From NCBI RefSeq assembly GCF_004745595.1, contig NZ_SRLH01000008.1, forward strand, positions 1 through 64,000: 64,000 bases of DNA. The letters run 5' to 3'. The DNA is from Flavobacterium humi (GTDB taxonomy: Bacteria > Bacteroidota > Bacteroidia > Flavobacteriales > Flavobacteriaceae). The position numbers and the translations under genes were made by a program. Each line of letters opens with the position of its first letter. The first letter of the stretch is position 1. The notes under the pieces are model-generated. The model saw only the letters and a list, made by a program, of their open reading frames with translations, made no database searches and was not told the DNA's origin. This document shows, one piece after another, positions 16,501 through 25,845 of the stretch.

Positions 16501-19500
16501 CTGATTTTTGTGCGCTTGCTTCCATTTTCATCAATGGTCCTTCAATAACACCATTGTTTGGCAATGCCGCTCCAACTGACTCGATACCCAATCTGGTGCT
16601 GCCGTAAATAGAATTTTCAGTCAAATACAATTTGCCATCTTGCTCATCGTAATCGTAAACCGACAGGACATTCCCCTGGGCATCACGCAGGTAATATGTT
16701 ATCTTTCTTTTTCCTTTACCTTCAGATACGATTTTTTCGATCCTGTTTCCTAATCCGTCGTATTTAAAAGTAATTATTTGCCCGTTATCTTTTCGAACCT
16801 CGCTCACTTTTCCATCAACTCTCCAGTCGATATCCAGGCCTTCCTGCTCGTCACGAATTAACTGGCCAATCATATCGTACTTATAATTTCCGTCTTTCTG
16901 ATTGTCTATATCCCCGTCAAACTCACCATCTTGCACATCGTCATTAATATGATCTAACCTGTTGTTATTGTTATCCGGATAATTATAGGAGAACGCATCC
17001 ATCGCAAAGGTTGTACTGTAAGTGTTATCCTTAAAGGCTGAACGCTGTAGCTTTTGCAGGTTACCATTCATATCGTATGCATAGGAACTTTCAATTGAAG
17101 GCACAGATTGAATGTAAGCCTTATCAAAATCGTTAAAGATAGCCTTACTTCCCATTGAAGATATCCTGTTCAACTGATCGTAACGATAGTAGTTAAATTG
17201 CGAAGGCAGGAAGTTCTGGCCCTGGTCAAGAAGTGCCGTTGCCATTTCCTTTATATTTCCATTATACAAGTCATAGGAATTCGACATCCCTTGATCAATT
17301 GTATAACTAAACACCTTATTATCAATTGGAGAAGCAGTTGATCCTATCGATTTATAATCTTTCTGATAATAATTCAAGGCAAAACCGAAAGCATCCTGTG
17401 CTACATAATTTGAGCTCGAATTTGTGGCAACACCATTGCCGCCGGCATCATTAAGATATCCTATTTTTTCAGAATTGACTGCTTTAAGCCATCCTTGCAA
17501 TGCGTAGATATAATCTAACCCTTGTACTTTTTTGTCACCGATAAGGGTTTGCGCCAAAGGCCCATGAGCATAATAATCGTATTTGGCCTCTTTTTCCCAA
17601 ATCACATTATCCCTACTTGTCAGGACGTCGACAATCCTGTTATCTGCGTCATACTTGTATTTATGGATAAATTGTTCGTCCGAATCATTAGGTTGGTAAG
17701 TAACCGTATTTACATTACCGCTTATCAGATCATAATCATAAACAACTTTCTTTATATTATGGTTTTTACTCTTCAGGACCGGATCATTAATATCCATAAC
17801 CAACTCTTTTACATTGCCATGAACGTCATAATCATAATAGATGGCATTGTTGTAATCGGTTTCTGCTATGGAAGGATTCAATTGATCGAAAGACAAGATA
17901 CCGGTAACTCTTTTGAAACTGTTGCCTTCATTGTAATCAGAGAACCATTGGTCAGAACCATTGAATGGTTCATCGTATTTTGTCTTGGTTACTTCAACGA
18001 AATCAGTAGCCACATTATCAGGGAAAGGCGTAACCGGCACGCTCGGGCTTGCATCTACAGGGACTTCCTGGTTGCTATTGGTATACACCAGTTTTCCATA
18101 GTCGTTAATGGAAATCGGTTCCTCTTTACCTTCGAGCTGGCCTGCTTCAAAAATTCTCCCCAAACCGTCATAACGGGTATAACTGAAGATGTTTTGGGCA
18201 TTCTTTTCAGAAAGTTCTTTCTGTTTCGCATTTTGGGAAGCAATGATCCTGCCCAATCCGTCGTAAGCAAAACGGGTTTCATCTCCATCCGGCGTGTATT
18301 GCCAAACCAGTTGGTTTAATGAGTTGTATTTGTATTTTGTCCCCATAGTATGGCTTGGCGAAACTGCCACACCTGTAGGATTGGTTATATAATCCGCAGC
18401 CGGGTCATTTTGCCTTACCGCATCAACCGCGTTATTGGTGGTTGATGTTGTTGCTAACCTATGCACTCCTTTAGGAGGAACCGTCTGGATTAAATTACCT
18501 GCCTGGTCATAGTAGTATAAAGTATATTGGTATTCACCATCGAAACCTTCTTTGGTAAAAGTTTCATTCACTGCCGCAATTGCAGCATTGATATAATCCG
18601 TTTTAAACTGTTGTTTTTTCTGCTCCAATAACGATTGCAATACTTGAGACGTATACGTATTCAAAACATTGCTGGCAAACTGGTTACACGGTTCGTTAAT
18701 AGCAATAAGAGGCTGTGTTATCGTAGGGATTGGCGGAGCGACAGGACAAATGTCATTTTCCACAACATACACCTGGTCAACATATTGCATCCATGTCAAG
18801 GTATTCCCTTGAGGGTTTGCAATTTGCCCCGAAATATACGCTTGGTAAGCCGTAATGGCAGCGTAGGTTCCTTCATAACCGAATCTTAGTTTTGTGGAAC
18901 CGAATTCAGCCAAGGTTATAAACAAAGGATCGTTCACGTCTGAAGCCTGATTGTCTAATCCGAAAGTGTTCAGGTATCTTAAATAATAAGTATACAGGTA
19001 AGCGTAATTGGCTTCGCAGAAATATTTGGCCGCGGCTTTCAAGTCTGACATACTGGCAATATCATCCGGGAAATTGGCCATGATGATTTCCTGGATATTT
19101 CCGTTAGGCCCGTTGTAGAAAGTAGAAACAAATTCGCTCCATGCTGCAGAACAGGAAACCGCTTCAATAGGTTTTGGGATACATGTTTTGCAAGGAACTT
19201 CTACTTCTTTATAACACTCATTTACCACCAGGCAACTCATAGTACCTCTGGCAATCACCGTTCCGTTGGTTGTTGAAACTTCAGCCGTAAAAGCATCCAG
19301 AGTCTCATTGAACGTAACATCATTGATACTGGTAATCTGTGAGATCTGCGTATTTGGTATTAGGAACGAAAGGTCACAGTTGGCTGTTTTCTTGAAATTA
19401 AATCCTATTTGCGTACCGTTTTCTGTCTGGTTGGCATAATAATTTTTGATCCCGACAGAATCTTGTGGCAAAATGGTCGGGTCTTGTGGTATGTATTGCG

Positions 19501-22500
19501 CATAGAAGTTAAACCCTTCAGGGACAAAACCGTCAGCTACGGAAGTTTGCACCACCAAATCGGCAAGCATTGCACGGGTAGCTTCTTTTAAGGTCTCCAG
19601 GATTTCACACTTAACATTCAAACAATTGACAGTTCCTGTAAAATATCTTTCTCCTGCCGGATAATTTGCCATTGGACTTCCTTGTCCTTTTATTCCACAT
19701 CCTGAATAATAGCCGTTATAATGGGCTTTTATTTTAAAGGCATACTTGCCGTTACCCAGGTTTTGGGTAATTTCAAAATCAGTAAAATGAGTAACCTGCT
19801 GGCTGAAATCACTTGCCAAACAAGCCCTGTCCGGATAGTTGAACAAATCCAGGTTAAAGCGGCAATCCCCTTTTTTGTCAAAAGAAAAATACAATCCGTC
19901 GTGGGCTGTTGATGTAAAGTTCGTCAAGCTTGCATTGTGGATTCCTTCACAAGTGCTGAGAGAAGGACAAACCGGATCTAGTATTTCCTCTGAATATTCT
20001 ATTCCTCCATATTCGTTGATAGTCTCTCTTTGGCTCCATAAATGATTGATAAGCGCCAGGAGGTTTACCTCTGCATTGTGCTTTGGCTTATACATACGTT
20101 CTTTACATACGCAGCCAAAATCCAGATAAGAAATAGTCCCGGTGAAGGATTGTAAAGTATTAGCCGAATTCAGGTAATAAATAGTAACCGGGTACGTATT
20201 GTTGCCTGTATCAAGCTGGTTTCCTATTTGAATGGAAGTTACCTTGCTGATTAGGTTCAGATTGAATCCCGGGGTATAATTTACGGTAAAACTGCTTCCG
20301 CTTGAAACCTGTAAGTTCAAGGAACTTCCGGAAACAAACCATGAAGCCGTTGTTGAGATATTATCAGCATGCAGGATTTCCGGAATTACGGTACCATCAT
20401 AACAATAATTATTGGCAGAAACAGTAATTGGAGCTGTAGAAGTCAAAACATGGTTGGTACGCAATTCGTTCATCAGTTTGACCAATCCGTTTTCAAATCG
20501 GGTCTTATTGGCACATCCGCCTCCCGCTTGCGTTTCGCTATTACCATTTAAAACCGAACCATTGTTATCAATCAGACATTCTCCGATAGGGGCAACAGTA
20601 GTCCCTTCAATAATAATTTCTTCTGGAACACAATTATCTGCCGGATTGCCTGTTCTTTCTATTTTGGCAACGACCCTGAATTTATAAGGGTTAAGCGAAT
20701 TGTAAGAGCCTGTCACATAATACAGGTTCTTAAATTCGGTTATTTTGAAGGCACTTGCCCCTTGCAGGTAATTATTCCAGTTTGGCGCCGCCAGGGTTGG
20801 ATTACAAGGATGTACAAAAGTACCGCTTGGGGTGATGATCTTCAATGTGATTTTTTGGGATGCAGTTCCTACCGTAACATTCATTAAGGCAGAAGATACG
20901 ATAGCACTTGATATCAGTTCTGTTCCGGCACCAGAATAATTCCCGGCGGTAAATGGCCCGCCTAAAGCATTGTAAAGATTCGTAGTCAGGTATTGCATCG
21001 AATTGACCGGTGTACTTGACAAAAGCGATTGAGTATTGCTATAACTTGTATTGCCGGATTGAACATTTAAAGCCGTATCCTGGAACCCTACCAGGCCGTT
21101 CAGGAAGTTTTCAAGGTCAAAAACCAATGGACATTTACCGGTTTCTGCAAATATCCCCGAAGCCGCGTCTGAATTTGCTCCTGCCGCGATAACATCATCA
21201 GGAAGCCCTGAGTTGTAGCCGTAATCCGCAGAAATGAATCTTTTGTTTTTTTCTTTGTAATACGCCAGGCTGGTTCCGTTGCACACATCGCCAGTCCAGG
21301 CTCCTGCAACCACTGCCGGCTGTGTCAGCGGGTAAAGCGTTGCAAAGTTATTGTAGAGTGCATCATTTTGTTTCAGGAAAATGGTCTGGAAAGTATCCGT
21401 GTTTTCCGGATTATTGATGCAATCGTTGTATCCTTTGTATTTTTTGGCATAAATATGCGAAAAGACAGTTTTTGTTTTTTCTTTGAAAGAAGTGTAGTAG
21501 CTTACAAAATTCTTCCAAAACATATTCTTCTGGTTGTTGTTTAAAGCATTAACCAATGTTAGGAAATTATCCACATACACTCCAGGGGAATTGGCGCCAA
21601 TAGTTCCATACGTAGTGGCAAAAGCCTGAATGTTGGCCGCTGGGCTGAAGCCGTTGGAATATTTTGCAAAATAATAGGCCGTAGCCAATAAATTCAGTTT
21701 GTAGCCCTGCACTTTCATTCCGTCATAATTGTGGAACAAGGCTTCCTTCATCAGGGCAAGCCTTACTTTATATTCTGCCGCAGTTTCTACAGGATATTGT
21801 GTTTTATAAAAAGGGTCAACCGAAGCCGGGCTTGATGTTGAAGTCGCATTGGCAGGACCTATGTTCGTATAGATATCATCAATGAAATTTTTTGCAGTGT
21901 CATTGTATTGTTCGATATCGCGCAGCTGGCCGTCAAAAGTATCGGTATTGATTGTATTACCCTGTAAGTTACACAAACTGGTAAAATACTGGTAATAATG
22001 GTATTCCGGATGATGGATAACCAATGACTTGGCCCAATTAGGATCCCAGTTGGCATAAAAATCCGTGAATTCCTTTAAAAATTGAGGCCTTATGAAATAG
22101 TGCCCGGAACCTGCCGGTCTCTCTTCCACTTGAGAGTGGTGCAAGACTGCCGGTTCGTATGTGGTTTCATCGATTTTGGTTAGCGGTACCCATGCCTCAT
22201 TGCCATTTTCGTCCTGGTATTGCGGAATCGGATTCCTCCAGCTGGCTTTAGAATAATTTACAGTTGCTGTCGAACTTGATGAACTTCCTCCATCCGAAGT
22301 TGGAGCGGCATATGTGGTAAGCGGCAAAGTACCTTCATAGGACAATCCGTTCTTATCATCAAAAACGGTTAAAGAACCTGGGTTGAACCCATCTACAGGC
22401 GTAGCCACCGGGATATCGTCGCTTTCGTCAGAATCAGGTGCATCCGTAGTCTCATCAGCCAATCCTTCAATACTACCATATTGTCCGGTAGGGCTTACAT

Positions 22501-25117
22501 CGGATAACAACAATTCGTAATTTGATTCGCAAATAGAAACCGGGCTTTTGCATAAATCCCTACAAGCTTTCAGCACTTGAACGAATTCAGCTGCAAATTG
22601 TTCTGTCGCAAAAGTAATTTGCTCCTGTACTATCGGATCGGTTGCATTATTGGTAATGGTTGAGCCGCTTATCTGGAATGTCACACCCGGAAACAAAGCA
22701 GTCAAGGCCTGGTGCACATAATTCACTTCCATCTTAACAATGTAAGATTCTCGTAGTGAAATATTGCCCAACACATCCTCAGGCGTTACAAAAAGAGCAT
22801 TAAATGCCGTAATATCAGCTGGAACAGTTAAATAACTTGCCGCTAAATTCTTTTCGCATTGGGAACAAGTCGTATTACAATCTGCAATACTGCTTAAAGA
22901 GTTGCTAAAAGAAAAAGTCGGCTTGCATGGCCCGTCTACTGAAATGGCCTGGATATAATCATTGGCATAATTCTCCAAAGTTTGCTGATTCAGGATCAGT
23001 TTTTTTGAAATATTATAAGTTCCGATGCTCAATGAGTTTGCCAATATGTTGTTTTGGCTTACTGACACGGTGCCTGAAGGAACAGTCCCATTTAAATTTT
23101 CTGCCCCTAAATTTAGGTTCAACGGACCTCCGGTTATTCTTTCGAAACCACAATCATCTTTTAAAGAGATGTTGATATTATAAACGAAAGGGTATTTTTT
23201 ATCGGTACAAACAGCCTTGTAAAAAGAATTGGTCAAGCTGGCATTGTAAGACAATTTTAGGTTATCCTGCCTCGGGATTGTAATGACTGAATTAAATTGA
23301 ATCCCGTCATTCAAAATACCGTTAGATCCCGTTGGAAAGGGATTGTTGTTTTCCAGGATATTCAAGGTTAACCTAGGCGAGTTGACTACTTCATCCAAAG
23401 CAATCAAATTTTTTGGTGCATCGCCTGCAAGCGCGGTGGCCACTGTCCTTCCCTGAGGATCCAGATAGCTCACACTTACCTGTCCATTCGGGTCAACAAC
23501 CATGTTTTTCTTGTATCGCAGAGCATTACCAACTCTATACCCAAACAAGCGGTTCAACTCCTCCTGTGTAGGGGTTGCATAAAAATAAGTCATCTCATGG
23601 CTACTGCCGATTTGATGTTCTGGCCCAACACTTCCTTTTTTTCGTATCCTTCCAGTATTGTCCGGAGTATATTCGATTTGGGAAAAAGGATATTTTTTGG
23701 CATCCGGGATGAATTTCTGTAATCCGGTTTGATTTGGATTGAACTCCGAATAATACTTGCTGGCACCGGAGCTTTTGGACATTCCTTTAATTAAGCTTGG
23801 TACACAGGTAAGTGAATTTGACTTTTCCCAATCGAAATCATTGTGTGTAAACAATTTGTCGCTTTCGTTTAAGGTCAGGTCCTTGAAATATTTAAGCGCA
23901 CCGCTCACTACAGGCGTAGGCAGTACTTCAATGGCCGCCCTACCCTGGTTGTCGTAAATTACTTCCCCAACAACGGTTTGATTATTGGTGTTTACTTTGG
24001 TAACGGTTTGCCTGTTGCGTAAACTTCCGTCAAAATAACTGATTACGTCTTTTTTCTTTCCTTCTTCAGCATAAGAAGATTGGAATTGCCAGTTTTTGCC
24101 TCCTTTTTCATGGGCAATATTGATTTCGGTAACATTCGGCCAGTCTTGCACGAATTTATAATTTTCCTCAAAGCTTGTGGTCCAGTTTCCATAATAATTC
24201 CTGGAAACATCCGATAAGAACCTGCCCACCGGCCTTACTCTGTAAATAAGGTACCCTTTATTATAAACCAAAGGAATCCTATACGACATGGTACTGGTTT
24301 GTATCCTGGTACTGTTCCTTAAAAAATCAGCTTCTGTTAGTGCTATTTGATTTTTTGGCAAAATGGTACTTAAGGTCGTATTGTAGTTGTCGATCCATGT
24401 CCATTCCAATTCGTATTCAACCGGAGGTTTTCCGTTGTTTAAAATCTGCCAGCTAATTTGCAATTCATTGGCATTACCGGTTTGACCGCCGGACAATGTT
24501 ACTGTCGGTGTCAAGCTGTTAGTATAAGTAACCAGTTCTTCTTTCAGGCTAAGTTTCGTAGAAGCAATATTATAGTACCTGTCCGTTTCAAAAGTCAATT
24601 TCAAATACGCCGAATTCTCATTCGTATTTACCGTTATGGCAACATTGCTGAAATTAAGGTACTTAATATCTTTAATTTTAACGCTGATCTTGTGTGCCCC
24701 AGACACTTTTTGGATGGCAAAATCCTTTACCTTGAGCTCATCATTCACATTATTGTGTTCTGTTTCCAACACGATGGTTTCAACACTGCCTAAAAGGGCA
24801 TTATTGATTCCGTAGCTGGAAACTTCAAGCGTAATCCTTGCTTTATAGACTTTACTGAATTTGATATTATCGAATACCGAATCATCAAAACCAAAATGAA
24901 TTTTCGCACAAGAATTAACACTGGTAAAAGTTGTGGGATTTGGGTTTGAAAGTAAGGGATCCTGTACGCTGACAACTTGGTTCGTTACCAGAGTAGCCCC
25001 GCTTAAAATAGGAGAAGTTACTGTTATATGTTGTTTATCAATAACTGTGGTTTGCCCATTTGTCAAGTAAGAGATGAGTACTACTAAAATTGAAAAATAT
25101 TTTTGCAATCGATTCAT
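13565..25117 (-). CDS. Giant RHS/YD-repeat protein with HINT domain and C-terminal toxin tip
   Basis: This 3850-residue protein has a signal peptide (~1-21, ending NG). A long N-terminal half (~22-2190) carries many Cys-rich and beta-rich segments that I do not recognise. YD/RHS repeats follow (~2200-3170; YDQAGNL, RFAYDGLGRI, FKYDGLGNR). Thrombospondin type 3-like calcium repeats (~3200-3300; DQDNDGVGDxCDNC) come next, then the RHS core (~3350-3450; YYPFGM with Met3366, [13 protein letters not shown]). After a linker comes a HINT/intein-like domain from Cys3607 (CFTAGTLVYT, ATHEHPF, VLVHN) to Asn3738, and a 112-residue Lys-rich tip (3739-3850) of unknown fold. HINT domains before toxin tips are known to cut and release them. 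RHS proteins form a shell that encloses the tip. The signal peptide and neighbouring genes suggest export through Sec and then the type II-like machine. The core is shared with the orphan cassettes at 141 and 4553. Confidence 0.93.
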   Translation of the reverse strand: MNRLQKYFSILVVLISYLTNGQTTVIDKQHITVTSPILSGATLVTNQVVSVQDPLLSNPNPTTFTSVNSCAKIHFGFDDSVFDNIKFSKVYKARITLEVSSYGINNALLGSVETIVLETEHNNVNDELKVKDFAIQKVSGAHKISVKIKDIKYLNFSNVAITVNTNENSAYLKLTFETDRYYNIASTKLSLKEELVTYTNSLTPTVTLSGGQTGNANELQISWQILNNGKPPVEYELEWTWIDNYNTTLSTILPKNQIALTEADFLRNSTRIQTSTMSYRIPLVYNKGYLIYRVRPVGRFLSDVSRNYYGNWTTSFEENYKFVQDWPNVTEINIAHEKGGKNWQFQSSYAEEGKKKDVISYFDGSLRNRQTVTKVNTNNQTVVGEVIYDNQGRAAIEVLPTPVVSGALKYFKDLTLNESDKLFTHNDFDWEKSNSLTCVPSLIKGMSKSSGASKYYSEFNPNQTGLQKFIPDAKKYPFSQIEYTPDNTGRIRKKGSVGPEHQIGSSHEMTYFYATPTQEELNRLFGYRVGNALRYKKNMVVDPNGQVSVSYLDPQGRTVATALAGDAPKNLIALDEVVNSPRLTLNILENNNPFPTGSNGILNDGIQFNSVITIPRQDNLKLSYNASLTNSFYKAVCTDKKYPFVYNINISLKDDCGFERITGGPLNLNLGAENLNGTVPSGTVSVSQNNILANSLSIGTYNISKKLILNQQTLENYANDYIQAISVDGPCKPTFSFSNSLSSIADCNTTCSQCEKNLAASYLTVPADITAFNALFVTPEDVLGNISLRESYIVKMEVNYVHQALTALFPGVTFQISGSTITNNATDPIVQEQITFATEQFAAEFVQVLKACRDLCKSPVSICESNYELLLSDVSPTGQYGSIEGLADETTDAPDSDESDDIPVATPVDGFNPGSLTVFDDKNGLSYEGTLPLTTYAAPTSDGGSSSSSTATVNYSKASWRNPIPQYQDENGNEAWVPLTKIDETTYEPAVLHHSQVEERPAGSGHYFIRPQFLKEFTDFYANWDPNWAKSLVIHHPEYHYYQYFTSLCNLQGNTINTDTFDGQLRDIEQYNDTAKNFIDDIYTNIGPANATSTSSPASVDPFYKTQYPVETAAEYKVRLALMKEALFHNYDGMKVQGYKLNLLATAYYFAKYSNGFSPAANIQAFATTYGTIGANSPGVYVDNFLTLVNALNNNQKNMFWKNFVSYYTSFKEKTKTVFSHIYAKKYKGYNDCINNPENTDTFQTIFLKQNDALYNNFATLYPLTQPAVVAGAWTGDVCNGTSLAYYKEKNKRFISADYGYNSGLPDDVIAAGANSDAASGIFAETGKCPLVFDLENFLNGLVGFQDTALNVQSGNTSYSNTQSLLSSTPVNSMQYLTTNLYNALGGPFTAGNYSGAGTELISSAIVSSALMNVTVGTASQKITLKIITPSGTFVHPCNPTLAAPNWNNYLQGASAFKITEFKNLYYVTGSYNSLNPYKFRVVAKIERTGNPADNCVPEEIIIEGTTVAPIGECLIDNNGSVLNGNSETQAGGGCANKTRFENGLVKLMNELRTNHVLTSTAPITVSANNYCYDGTVIPEILHADNISTTASWFVSGSSLNLQVSSGSSFTVNYTPGFNLNLISKVTSIQIGNQLDTGNNTYPVTIYYLNSANTLQSFTGTISYLDFGCVCKERMYKPKHNAEVNLLALINHLWSQRETINEYGGIEYSEEILDPVCPSLSTCEGIHNASLTNFTSTAHDGLYFSFDKKGDCRFNLDLFNYPDRACLASDFSQQVTHFTDFEITQNLGNGKYAFKIKAHYNGYYSGCGIKGQGSPMANYPAGERYFTGTVNCLNVKCEILETLKEATRAMLADLVVQTSVADGFVPEGFNFYAQYIPQDPTILPQDSVGIKNYYANQTENGTQIGFNFKKTANCDLSFLIPNTQISQITSINDVTFNETLDAFTAEVSTTNGTVIARGTMSCLVVNECYKEVEVPCKTCIPKPIEAVSCSAAWSEFVSTFYNGPNGNIQEIIMANFPDDIASMSDLKAAAKYFCEANYAYLYTYYLRYLNTFGLDNQASDVNDPLFITLAEFGSTKLRFGYEGTYAAITAYQAYISGQIANPQGNTLTWMQYVDQVYVVENDICPVAPPIPTITQPLIAINEPCNQFASNVLNTYTSQVLQSLLEQKKQQFKTDYINAAIAAVNETFTKEGFDGEYQYTLYYYDQAGNLIQTVPPKGVHRLATTSTTNNAVDAVRQNDPAADYITNPTGVAVSPSHTMGTKYKYNSLNQLVWQYTPDGDETRFAYDGLGRIIASQNAKQKELSEKNAQNIFSYTRYDGLGRIFEAGQLEGKEEPISINDYGKLVYTNSNQEVPVDASPSVPVTPFPDNVATDFVEVTKTKYDEPFNGSDQWFSDYNEGNSFKRVTGILSFDQLNPSIAETDYNNAIYYDYDVHGNVKELVMDINDPVLKSKNHNIKKVVYDYDLISGNVNTVTYQPNDSDEQFIHKYKYDADNRIVDVLTSRDNVIWEKEAKYDYYAHGPLAQTLIGDKKVQGLDYIYALQGWLKAVNSEKIGYLNDAGGNGVATNSSSNYVAQDAFGFALNYYQKDYKSIGSTASPIDNKVFSYTIDQGMSNSYDLYNGNIKEMATALLDQGQNFLPSQFNYYRYDQLNRISSMGSKAIFNDFDKAYIQSVPSIESSYAYDMNGNLQKLQRSAFKDNTYSTTFAMDAFSYNYPDNNNNRLDHINDDVQDGEFDGDIDNQKDGNYKYDMIGQLIRDEQEGLDIDWRVDGKVSEVRKDNGQIITFKYDGLGNRIEKIVSEGKGKRKITYYLRDAQGNVLSVYDYDEQDGKLYLTENSIYGSTRLGIESVGAALPNNGVIEGPLMKMEASAQKSAPVNVVNNVTTTIPVLGGLRFDNDSDSVNWDSYSNLNFFSNLGAMTEEVVINSNLQFDKNNFADGQKRDFVIIQNDNQPTERQYYNSNVQIKIIKENGNYKPQVVVETYHRNYWRVKRFRKWRFRWVWRFGSHIKRTVYTLKTGIPENEWNMNLRLSYDSNTKVYYPELMLNGNLYENKDFDTTSNAQGYNSDTYANYPAPVYANNKMGDYSKDYGRNDESNIVYNGTSVLANVCDFSYSIDKHLKDEEDPKREHIFLFDGQTLTDGKKVQGYSATYPMVMNIPVGANNTPGLPNNHIFDNDASHYCGSGVLDSDGDNINDYTTTGAKLDNCPYTYNPLQEDQDNDGVGDACDNCKSTANALQEDQDNDGVGDVCDNCATTFNPEQADSDGDGYGDVCDNCAAEANPDQADTNNNGIGDICEGDDQGMGSSLSIFSKKAYYRYVGDKRYELSNHLGNVLSVITDRPLFGKQITASTFSVLPDVISYNDYYPFGMLVPNRHGSGTAYRYGFNGKEKDDEIKGGGNSLDFENRMHDPRVGRFLSLDPRIKQFPQMSPYAFASNNPIYYEDLDGEGPIPFRFKDKLKKDSWYVTGFLAGLGDGIIETLDMAAGAVQSSAAWTPWNPYAWTDSAKKVRADHIEMGQMVVKLFSSSDLRDKMYASIKKEIGVWFDQSTFQGTPAEAGYQHGKILFDVLSMFIGVGEVKAFVKTGEFSADALKLLRRSRKAIVKMLKPCGCFTAGTLVYTEKGYKNIEDIKVGDKVWAYDDATGNLALKEVIDTFTREFKQVYRIYFGDEILEATHEHPFFIGGKWLKVDELKVGDLLTLYDGTTKAISKIELVEGNTKVYNFTVDQYHTYYVSKQNVLVHNGKPCDFGFMWQKSKTVLTDVLTKSIHGDIFHKGKKLTEIGFEVSDEGEIFYKIVGKKVSKEQEKIVQKAFEDRLKDPSFKSELKEKAQDMLDSGAFKGKDREKKLQKIVDKL

Positions 25118-25139
25118 TTTTCCTGGTTTTTATAGAATT

Positions 25140-25844
25140 TTAACGATAATCTTCGATGTTGTATTGAGAATATTGTAATGATGGTTTTATGCCGGTCTTT
25201 TCAAATGAGACAAACTTCCCCAACGAAAAAATGCCGTCAGCTATTTTGTCCCTTTTATGGTTGGAATGGATGATTTCCAGTACGGGATAAGAAATATCAT
25301 TTTTACGGTGGTCCTTTGAAAAGTCAATACCTGAATTGAAATAAAACACCTGCTTGGTTATAAAAAAGCTTTTACTCACCGTAACCACAATCTTGGAATA
25401 CGGAAGATCTGTAAATTGCTTCGGCTCCAATTCAATTGTCCAAAAACCCGCATTGGATTTGAATTCTTTAACCTTACAATATTCAAATAAAGGCTGAATG
25501 GAAAACTCTCCCAAAACAAACGGCTCCGCTTTTGAAATTTCAATAAGCTTATCCGGATGCATTATCTTCAGGCAAACATTTCCTTTCAACACGAATTCGG
25601 TTTTATCGATTTTCTGGTAAACCGCGTTGGAAATGTTTTTTTGAAAAATACCTTTATAAGACTCATATGCCTTTTTATCCGTTGCTTTTTTATATAAGTT
25701 ATAGCTCGAAGTATAACTTAAGCATTTTTTGCTGGTATATTCTGTATTGACTTTTTTCAAAACCTCTTCAACCGTCTGTGCCTGCAGGCAGAAACACGAG
25801 CTAAAGAATACGGTCAATAGGATATATATTGTTTTATATTTCAT
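25140..25844 (-). CDS. Periplasmic protein, possibly LolA-like
   Basis: This 234-residue protein has a signal peptide (~1-23, CFCLQAQ). The mature part starts TVEEVLKKVNTEYTSKK and continues with alternating strands (VYQKIDKTEFVLKGNVCLKI, WTIELEPKQFTDLPYSKIVVTVSKSFFITKQV), a pattern like the LolA/outer-membrane lipoprotein sorting fold. Similarity is not certain. It lies between two giant secreted proteins in the operon, 22 bp before the 3850-residue gene, so a chaperone for one of them in the periplasm is plausible. Confidence 0.5.
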   Translation of the reverse strand: MKYKTIYILLTVFFSSCFCLQAQTVEEVLKKVNTEYTSKKCLSYTSSYNLYKKATDKKAYESYKGIFQKNISNAVYQKIDKTEFVLKGNVCLKIMHPDKLIEISKAEPFVLGEFSIQPLFEYCKVKEFKSNAGFWTIELEPKQFTDLPYSKIVVTVSKSFFITKQVFYFNSGIDFSKDHRKNDISYPVLEIIHSNHKRDKIADGIFSLGKFVSFEKTGIKPSLQYSQYNIEDYR

Positions 25845-25845
25845 T

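Noticed and set aside
17522..18319. 265-codon plus-strand open frame inside the giant RHS gene
   Set aside because: It is antisense to YD repeats, and its composition is that of a shadow frame. The minus-strand gene is clearly coding.
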